Positions 15,377-20,240 of a stretch of 20,240 nucleotides of DNA are shown here, piece after piece. The stretch is taken from NCBI RefSeq assembly GCF_000720175.1, contig NZ_JOIX01000119.1, positions 1 to 20,240 of the forward strand, given 5' to 3'. A model generated the notes under the pieces. It had not been told where the DNA came from and did not search any database. It saw nothing but the letters and a program-made list of their open reading frames with translations. Origin of the DNA: Streptomyces sp. NRRL S-337 (GTDB lineage: Bacteria > Actinomycetota > Actinomycetes > Streptomycetales > Streptomycetaceae). Position 1 is the stretch's first letter, and every line of letters starts with the position of its first letter. The position numbers were made by a program, and so were the translations under genes.

Positions 15377-16543
15377 TCAGCGGCCTGCGGCGAGTTCCCG
15401 GAAGACCTCGTCGGTGTGCTGGCCGGGCAACGGGGCGGGCCGGCGAACCGACCCCGGGGTGGCGGAGAACCGCACCGGGATGCCGACCGAGCGGATGGCG
15501 CCCTCGCTGGGGTGGTCCACCACATCGAGCAGCCGGCCGCCGCGCACGTAGGGGTCCTCGGCGGCCCGGTCGAGTTCGAGCACGGGCGCCATCGGGATGC
15601 TGTGCTTGGCGCAGACCCGCTCCCACGCCTCGGTGGTCAGGCTCGGCGAGCACTCCCCCACCAGCTCCATCAGGGCATCGACGTCGTCATCAGCGATGGA
15701 CTCGCCGTTGACGCGCGGGTCTGCGGCGAGGTCAGCACGTTCGGCGGCGAGGAAGAAGTCCCGGAAGTTCTGCGGGTTGTACGGCATGACGCAGGCCAGG
15801 CCGTCCTCGGTGGGCACCGCGCGGTGCCCCCTCTTCATCGACAGCGGGAACCCGGTGGGACCCTCCGGCGGTTGGAAGACGTGGCCCGCCAGGTGCTCGA
15901 CGAGGTTGAACGCGATGAGCGTGTCGGTCATCGGGATCTCGATGTACTGGCCGGCGCCGGTACCGGCGCGGTGGACCAGCGCGGCGAGCACCGTGTAGAC
16001 GATGGTGAGCGCGCAGACCTTGTCGCCGATGATCGTCGGTAGGTACGCCGGGGTGCCCAGCGCCCGGTTGGCCACGTCCACCAGGCCGGAAGCGGCCTGC
16101 ACGGTCTCGTCGTAGGCCGCGTTGCCGGCCCGGTCGGAGTCGCTGCGGAAACCCTGAGCGTGGGCGTAGACCAGGCCTGGGTTGCGGGCGGCGACGTCGG
16201 CGTGGCCGAGGCCGAGGCGGGCGAGCGCGCCCGGACGCATGTTGGTGACCAGCACGTCGGCGCTATCGATCAGCTCCAGGGCCCGTGTCCGGTCGGCGTC
16301 GTCCTTCAGGTTCAACGCCACGCTGCGCTTGTTGCGGTTGACGTTGAGGTTGAGCGGGGTCATGCCGGGTGTGGTGCGGTAGGGGCCCACCCGTACCGTG
16401 TCGGACGGGGACTCGATCTTGATGACGTCGGCGCCCAGGTCGCCCAGGATCTGCGCCGCATAGGGCCCCATCACCACCGTTGACAGATCGATCACCCGCA
16501 CGCCGTCCAGCGGACCTGTGATGCCGGCGGCCGTGATATCCAT
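15377..16543 (-). CDS. CaiB/BaiF-family (class III) CoA-transferase
   Basis: A 388-residue class III CoA-transferase, normal length for the family. The N-terminal GPLDGVRVIDLSTVVMGPYA and LGDLGADVIKIESP are diagnostic. The catalytic Asp that forms the acyl anhydride is Asp145 in AYDETVQAASG. Members move CoA between two carboxylic acids without ATP; donor and acceptor are not readable here. It is the first gene of the operon, so CoA transfer may be the entry step or a CoA-recycling step. ATG 16543 was chosen because AGGAG lies 5 nt upstream; ATG 16546 and GTG 16549 are in frame and possible. Its upstream region contains a LysR-box-like palindrome and an inverted repeat ending at the ribosome-binding site. 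Confidence 0.93.
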   Translation of the reverse strand: MDITAAGITGPLDGVRVIDLSTVVMGPYAAQILGDLGADVIKIESPSDTVRVGPYRTTPGMTPLNLNVNRNKRSVALNLKDDADRTRALELIDSADVLVTNMRPGALARLGLGHADVAARNPGLVYAHAQGFRSDSDRAGNAAYDETVQAASGLVDVANRALGTPAYLPTIIGDKVCALTIVYTVLAALVHRAGTGAGQYIEIPMTDTLIAFNLVEHLAGHVFQPPEGPTGFPLSMKRGHRAVPTEDGLACVMPYNPQNFRDFFLAAERADLAADPRVNGESIADDDVDALMELVGECSPSLTTEAWERVCAKHSIPMAPVLELDRAAEDPYVRGGRLLDVVDHPSEGAIRSVGIPVRFSATPGSVRRPAPLPGQHTDEVFRELAAGR

Positions 16544-16553
16544 CATCACTCCT

Positions 16554-16607
16554 GTTCACGCAGTAATTTCATCGCGAATGTTTCCACCGGCGACGTTATG
16601 CGTGAAC
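16554..16607 (-). promoter_or_regulatory. 9-bp inverted repeat in the leader of the CoA-transferase operon
   Basis: GTTCACGCA at 16554-16562 and TGCGTGAAC at 16599-16607 are exact reverse complements, and with one bulged base the stem extends by three more pairs. In the transcript the 3' arm directly abuts the AGGAG ribosome-binding site of the CoA-transferase gene. It could be a protein-binding site or an RNA stem affecting translation. Confidence 0.45.
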
Positions 16608-16660
16608 GAGCCCAAAGGGAATGATCAACTAGCGAACAAGGGCATGACCGCAGCGGTCAT
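16593..16660 (-). promoter_or_regulatory. Candidate promoter and LysR-type operator of the first operon
   Basis: A perfect 17-bp palindrome, ATGACCGCAGCGGTCAT, lies at 16644-16660 between the LysR gene and the operon it probably controls. A possible minus-strand promoter is TTCCCT (16616-16621), a 17-bp spacer and TAACGT (16593-16598). If transcription starts near 16586, the palindrome is centred around -66, the usual recognition position for LysR-type activators. The hexamers are weak matches; the palindrome itself is certain. Confidence 0.5.
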
Positions 16661-16702
16661 ACCTGTTCCAGTAAACCCCCGAAAAGTGTGGCCGAAAGCC
16701 GG

Positions 16703-17614
16703 TCAGACGGAGATGACCTCGCTGAAGATCTGCCGCGCCCGGCCGGCGACGTCACTCAGATCTCCGTCGGCACTCGCCCGATCCCTGCGGAACAACAGCC
16801 CTGTTGTCAAGGCCGGTTGGAAGTCATCGACGGGCAGCACGGCCACGTTTTCCAGCCGGTACAGATGCATCGGACTCTCCGGCGAGAGCATGGTCATCGA
16901 GAACGCGATCCCGGAGGAAATCAATTCCGAGCTTCCGGAATAGTCCGCCATATTGATGCGGATTCTTTTCTTCACGCCGACCGAATTCAGTCGGGCGTCG
17001 ATTTCCTCGAAATATGCCGGGGTGACGTCGTTCGGTGTCGCCACATAGGACAGGTCGGCCAGCTCCTCCAGGGTCACCGACGCCCGCCCCGCGAACCGAT
17101 CAGCCGGCACCGCGGCACCCAGCCGCTCGCGCATCACCTCGATGATCTCCAACGCCGGATCGGAGACCGGCAGCCGGGCCAGCGCCATCGCCAGCCTTCC
17201 GTCGTGCACCGCCTCCGCCAGGTCCGCCGATGTGCCGGGCCAGCGCTTGAGTTCGCACACCTCCTGACAGGCGTCCTCCAGCAGGCGGACTCGCTCCCGC
17301 AACAGCGGATGCACTCCGGCGGGCATCCCGATGAACAGCCTGTCCAGCCGCGGGCGCACCGCCTCGCTCAACCGCCACGGAATCGAGTTGACCTGCTCCA
17401 GGATGTCGCGCGCCATCGGCAGCAGCGCGGCACCCGCCGTGGTCAGGTCGACCCGGTGGGTGGTGCGCTCGAAGAGCTCGTAACCGAGTTCGCGTTCCAG
17501 ATCCTTGATCCGCTGGCTCAGCGGAGAGGCCGCCATGTGCAACCTGCGTGCCGCCTGGGAGAAGTTGAGTTCCTCGGCCACGGCAACGAAATAACGCAGG
17601 TGCAGAATGTCCAC
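16703..17614 (-). CDS. LysR-family transcriptional regulator
   Basis: A 303-residue LysR-type regulator. The N-terminal helix-turn-helix is canonical (DILHLRYFVAVAEELNFSQA, then ARRLHMAASPLSQRIKDLER, residues 2-41, continuing to LTTAG). The rest is the periplasmic-binding-like effector domain. GTG 17614 gives the usual family start and has GGGTGA 5 nt upstream; GTG 17623 and ATG 17632 are possible alternatives. It points the same way as the operon and sits 159 bp upstream of it, rather than being divergent as is common for LysR genes. The intervening palindrome suggests it controls the CoA-transferase operon. The inducer is likely the pathway acid or a CoA ester, which is inference. Confidence 0.92.
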   Translation of the reverse strand: MDILHLRYFVAVAEELNFSQAARRLHMAASPLSQRIKDLERELGYELFERTTHRVDLTTAGAALLPMARDILEQVNSIPWRLSEAVRPRLDRLFIGMPAGVHPLLRERVRLLEDACQEVCELKRWPGTSADLAEAVHDGRLAMALARLPVSDPALEIIEVMRERLGAAVPADRFAGRASVTLEELADLSYVATPNDVTPAYFEEIDARLNSVGVKKRIRINMADYSGSSELISSGIAFSMTMLSPESPMHLYRLENVAVLPVDDFQPALTTGLLFRRDRASADGDLSDVAGRARQIFSEVISV

Positions 17615-17881
17615 GCCGGTCACCCTACCCATGCCAAGAGCCCCCGACGGCAGGGCGTCGAACGCAGGCCGTGGGCGGCCGCAGCCCGCGGACCGTCCAC
17701 GGGCCGTAAGTCGAGTCAGCCGGAGACCACGGGGGCGAGACGGATGAACTCCTGAAGGCGGGCAGCGCCCATCGCGACGACAGTCATCAGTACTCACCCT
17801 CCCGAATCCTGATCACGGCGGTGGCGACCCACCACGTCGCCCTCCGACAGCTACTGGACCGGGGCCGCAAGCAGGGCTTGA
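17615..17881. other. Junction between the LysR gene and the ISAs1 remnant
   Basis: This stretch holds the LysR leader, a GC-rich imperfect hairpin at 17667-17705 (CCGTGG paired with CCACGG), a possible 23-codon ORF at 17716-17787, and sequence just outside or at the end of the ISAs1 remnant. On the plus strand, 17821-17880 reads an open stretch including ALRQLLDRGRKQGLI, which might be a fragment of another gene. I could not identify it. Confidence 0.3.
17716..17787 (-). CDS. Possible 23-residue ORF upstream of the LysR gene
   Basis: The frame reads MTVVAMGAARLQEFIRLAPV plus three residues and a TGA stop. It is preceded by a purine-rich ribosome-binding sequence (GGAGGGTGAG) ending 5 nt before ATG. 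It may be a leader peptide, or the start of a gene truncated when the ISAs1 element and its neighbours rearranged. No family is recognised. The good ribosome-binding site is the only real support. Confidence 0.25.
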   Translation of the reverse strand: MTVVAMGAARLQEFIRLAPVVSG

Positions 17882-19019
17882 TCAAGTTCCGTAGGTGTCC
17901 GGATCGTTGGTGATGCCCAGGATGGGGAGTGCTCGCTTGGGTTCGTCGCGGATCGCTCGGGTGGTCTTGGATGTGGTGCGAGGAGTTCTCGATTCCCCAG
18001 TGTCCGCGGATCGCGGTGGCCAGGTCGGCAGGGCCGGCCTGGTGGGCGTGGAGGCTGGTGACCGCGTAAACGCTTTCGCGGGTCTCGCGTGCGCCGGTCT
18101 GCTTGCGGCGGCGGTGGACGCGGATGGCCAGGAGGGCGTGGGGGAAGGCGATTCCGCCGAGTCCGTCGGAGATCCCGCAGGTCTTGATCGAGCGGGACTC
18201 GCGGCGTCCGTGTCCGGTTTCGGAGGCGGTGTGCTGGACGGGGATGCCCTGCCAGGGCAGGCCCGCGATCTGGCGGTGGGCGACCGGCTGGTTGGTTTTG
18301 ATCACGGCGATGTAGTGGGCCCTCTTGATCTCGACCAGCCAGGAGATGTTCGCCTTGACCGAGTGGAGGGCGTCGAAGGTGACGACGGTGCCGGCCAGGT
18401 CCAGCGGCGCCAGCAGCGGTCGGAAATGTGAGGTCTCGTTCGTCTTGGTGCCGACCTCCACCTGGGCGAGGGTCACGACGGTGCCGTGGGTGACCGCGGA
18501 GAGCAGATGCCGGCGCGTCGCGGTCAGACGGGCTGCCCCCTTGAGGGCTTTGCCGTCGACAGCGATCACCCGCGGCAGCCTGGACGCGCAAGCCGACATC
18601 GCCTGGTCGGGTCCGGTGGCGGCGCGGTGCCGGTCGGCCAGGTAGGCGCCCACCGCGCGGTCCAGGGCATCCCCGTCGACAGCCGCCAGCACACGGCCGA
18701 TCGTGGCCGGCGACGGAGCGTGCCGCCATCCGGGCAGGTGACGTCGGATCCCGATCACTGTCAGCAGTGCGCTGGAGGCACGCTGGCCCCATTCGGCGAG
18801 CTCCTCGATGCTCCTCGCTCCCGAGACAACCGCGCAGGCACATACCAACAGGATCGCCGTCAGCGAGTACCACCGGCCGCGCCGTGCGCGCGGGTCGGGC
18901 ACCGAGTCGAAGTAGGGGCGCAGATCAGCGATCCCTCCGGCGTCCAGCGGACCCAGCTTCATCAGCACGGCAGGGATGGGAGAAGATGCAGCGGCAGGCA
19001 CGGGCAACCTCATGATCAT
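17882..19019 (-). pseudogene. ISAs1-family transposase with internal deletion and frameshift
   Basis: From ATG 19019 the frame encodes the ISAs1-type N-terminal region (DLRPYFDSVPDPRARRGRWY), the first DDE segment RVIAVDGKALKGAARL, and the later VVTFDALHSVKANISWLV and RGHWGIENS segments. After GIENSSHHI the sequence jumps to the C-terminal codons KTTRAIRDEPKRALPILG and ITNDPDTYGT, which lie in a different frame and stop at 17882. About 45 residues between the two parts are missing, and the main frame reads on out of register to 17787. The deletion removes the segment corresponding to APRAMATLRNLAIGALKTLG, which survives in the plus-strand fragment at 19128. The protein is probably inactive. 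Confidence 0.88.
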
Positions 19020-19059
19020 CGGGCTTAGTCACCACGATGATCACCAGGCCCGTGCCTGC
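18994..19059. repeat. Imperfect long palindrome at the 5' end of the ISAs1 remnant
   Basis: GCAGGCACGGGC (18994-19005) pairs with GCCCGTGCCTGC (19048-19059), and inside it GATCATCG pairs with CGATGATC around 19014-19042. The palindrome includes the minus-strand transposase start. A plus-strand ATG at 19037 begins with MITRPVPALA, resembling the MIMRLPVPAA start on the minus strand. It may be a head-to-head junction of two ISAs1 copies or a native palindromic leader. Confidence 0.55.
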
Positions 19060-19127
19060 CCTTGCTATGCGCCCCAACCGGTCACAACCCGACCACTCGG
19101 ACGCCCTTGGAACTTGCAACCGCCCTG

Positions 19128-19268
19128 ACCGCACCCCGCGCCATGGCAACCCTCCGCAACCTCGCCATCGGCGCACTGAAAACCCTCGGAGCCGACAACA
19201 TCGCCAAGACCACCCGAGCGATCCGCGACGAACCCAAGCGAGCACTCCCCATCCTGGGGCGAGGCTAA
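19128..19268 (+). pseudogene. 3' fragment of a second ISAs1-family transposase
   Basis: The plus strand encodes TAPRAMATLRNLAIGALKTL followed by GADNIAKTTRAIRDEPKRAL and PILG, the standard C-terminal end of this ISAs1 transposase. The bases 19204-19258 (55 bp) are identical, in inverted orientation, to 17916-17970 in the minus-strand remnant. The homology stops at 19258, where the expected ITNDPDTYGT ending is replaced by RG and a TAA stop. The fragment thus has lost both its 5' part and its true end. Confidence 0.85.
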
Positions 19269-19410
19269 TTGATCGTTTCAGAATGAGGTGCGGAGACATC
19301 TCAAACGAAAGCCGGCCAGAAAGAGCAAGTACGTTTTGAGGAAGCCGAGTTATTTGGTGCAGGGGCTGATCGTGTGGTTCGGCGGCCGGGCAACCGCTAC
19401 GCTGCCGATA

Positions 19411-19427
19411 GGTGACAAGGTGTCACC
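19411..19427 (+). promoter_or_regulatory. 17-bp palindromic operator-like site before the membrane protein gene
   Basis: GGTGACA-AGG-TGTCACC is a perfect 7-bp inverted repeat with a 3-bp centre. It lies 25 bp upstream of the GTG start at 19453. A possible -10 box TACGCT is at 19398-19403, which would place the palindrome at or just after the transcription start, a position typical of repressor sites. No clear -35 is visible. Confidence 0.4.
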
Positions 19428-19452
19428 GAAATAGCGGGGGCGTTGAACGGCA

Positions 19453-20130
19453 GTGGCCACTGACAAGGCGAACGACGACCGGCAAAGCATGCAGGCTCAG
19501 GACGGAAGCGGCACACATCAGGGCGGCAACGGCTGGTTGGCGGACCACAAGGCAGCCTGGATCGGTGCCGTCGCAGCCGTGGTGGCGGCGCTCATCGGGC
19601 TGCTGGGCACTGTGCTGGGTAATCAGCACGACGACGGCAGCTCCGCCGCGGACTCTCGACCGTCGGCAAGCACGACTTCCGCCGCCGCGACGTCCCCGGC
19701 CATTGGCGAGCGGTCCCCCAGCGCGAACACCGGCCCGGCCGACGTGCAGGAGAGCGGCGGGGTGCAGTGGCAGGGTGTATTGGCGCTGGACGATCAGCCT
19801 GCGGGAAACAAGGACCTGGATACGACGCAGCCGGTGTCATCGGGGAACCCACTGGACGACAAGACCGACCTTTACGGCTACTTCGGTGAGATCAGGGCCC
19901 GCAACAACGCAAAAGCGTCTCTGTGGACGGGCAGCGACCTCCCGGACTACGCGGACTGCGTCAGCACCGTGGATTCCGCCGGCGCCGAGGCGCAGCGCGT
20001 GAAGGTGGGCACTGTTCTCTGCATCAGGACCAGCGAGGGACGGGTCGGGCGGCTGAAGGCGACCGCAGCGGACGGCAGTACCACGTCTATGCAATTCGAG
20101 GGCATCGTGTGGGGCCGCGCCGCGCACTGA
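19453..20130 (+). CDS. Hypothetical membrane-anchored protein
   Basis: A 225-residue protein of unknown family. A polar N-terminal stretch of about 34 residues is followed by one transmembrane segment (WIGAVAAVVAALIGLLGTVL, about 36-55). A Ser/Thr/Ala-rich linker runs to about 95, and then a small C-terminal domain (about 100-225) contains a Cys pair (ADCVSTV and VLCIRTSEGRVGRLK). The topology suggests an N-in anchor with the C-terminal domain outside the membrane. GTG 19453 is the best start available, although the nearest G-rich tract (GGGGG) is about 13 nt upstream. The IS5-like element begins 10 bp after the stop, so the gene is complete but its downstream context has been replaced. I do not recognise a function. 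Confidence 0.7.
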   Translation: MATDKANDDRQSMQAQDGSGTHQGGNGWLADHKAAWIGAVAAVVAALIGLLGTVLGNQHDDGSSAADSRPSASTTSAAATSPAIGERSPSANTGPADVQESGGVQWQGVLALDDQPAGNKDLDTTQPVSSGNPLDDKTDLYGYFGEIRARNNAKASLWTGSDLPDYADCVSTVDSAGAEAQRVKVGTVLCIRTSEGRVGRLKATAADGSTTSMQFEGIVWGRAAH

Positions 20131-20139
20131 AGTCCTGGG

Positions 20140-20159
20140 CCCTAAGGGTTGTCCCGTAA
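20140..20159 (+). repeat. Left terminal inverted repeat of the right IS5-like element
   Basis: ccctaagggttgtcccgtaa is the exact reverse complement of 82-101. The likely tip is GGGTTGTCCCG at 20146-20156, flanked by TAA. It precedes the transposase start by about 30 bp, as expected for the left end of the same IS type seen at the window's start. Confidence 0.8.
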
Positions 20160-20188
20160 CTGCTGGTCATGGGTGAGATGATCTGGCT

Positions 20189-20240
20189 GTGTCTGGTGTG
20201 ATCACGGCGTCGGAGCCGTCCTGGATAGGACCGTTCAGCG
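20189..20240 (+). CDS. N-terminus of an IS5-like transposase (partial, runs off the window)
   Basis: From GTG 20189 the frame reads VSGVITASEPSWIGPFS and leaves the window. This is the N-terminus I remember for the Streptomyces IS5-family transposase that ends in ARLHNLTLAG, the tail found at 1-42. A GGTGAG ribosome-binding-like sequence lies at 20172-20177, rather far upstream. GTG 20198 is an alternative start. Confidence 0.7.
   Translation, partial: MSGVITASEPSWIGPFS

Noticed and set aside
11575..16543. Glutarate degradation pathway
   Set aside because: The enzyme set is tempting, but the acyl-CoA dehydrogenase appears to lack the carboxylate-binding Arg and Ser of true glutaryl-CoA dehydrogenases.
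1..20240. tRNA genes, rRNA genes or CRISPR arrays
   Set aside because: I looked for T-arm-like motifs and for evenly spaced direct repeats with unique spacers and saw none; the repeats present are IS-related, coding or hairpin-forming.

Overview
The window is high-GC DNA with strong third-position GC bias. Its gene content (SpoIIE/HATPase phosphatase, PucR regulator, DUF3556, several insertion-sequence families) is typical of an actinomycete, most likely Streptomyces. It reads as accessory DNA: an intact block of minus-strand metabolic genes with broken genes and IS debris on both flanks.

Left flank (1-2364, plus strand): the last codons and terminal inverted repeat of an IS5-like element, then the 5' half of an IS1380-family transposase, then a SulP-type anion transporter gene broken by a small internal frameshifting deletion. 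A gene-poor stretch follows (2365-2748) with a 14-bp inverted repeat and a terminator-like hairpin.

Core (2749-17614, all minus strand). Read in the direction of transcription, it starts with a LysR regulator (17614-16703). Next is an operon of five enzymes: CaiB/BaiF CoA-transferase, enoyl-CoA hydratase, acetoacetate-decarboxylase-family enzyme, 3-hydroxyacyl-CoA dehydrogenase and acyl-CoA dehydrogenase. A ~300-bp gap with two strong tandem hairpins follows. A second operon holds an AMP-forming acyl-CoA ligase, a DUF3556 membrane protein, a phytoene-desaturase-like FAD oxidoreductase and a PucR regulator. Last comes a PAS-PAS-GAF-SpoIIE-HATPase signalling phosphatase. Genes within operons are tightly packed and several overlap (ATGA, GTGA, ATGAGTGA).

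Together the enzymes can activate an acid to its CoA ester, desaturate, hydrate and oxidise it to a 3-oxoacyl-CoA. No thiolase is encoded. In its place is an acetoacetate-decarboxylase-type enzyme with the catalytic Lys and supporting Arg/Glu residues at the positions remembered for the clostridial enzyme. One reading is a beta-oxidation module that ends in CoA transfer and decarboxylation to a methyl ketone. This is inference; the substrate cannot be read from the sequence.

Right flank (17615-20240): a deleted, frameshifted ISAs1-family transposase (minus), a second ISAs1 3' fragment in the opposite orientation (plus), a one-membrane-segment hypothetical protein preceded by a 17-bp palindrome, and the left end of another IS5-like element. 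The left and right IS ends match over 20 bp in inverted orientation and carry the two termini of what appears to be the same transposase type, both on the plus strand. The region is therefore bracketed by directly repeated IS copies.
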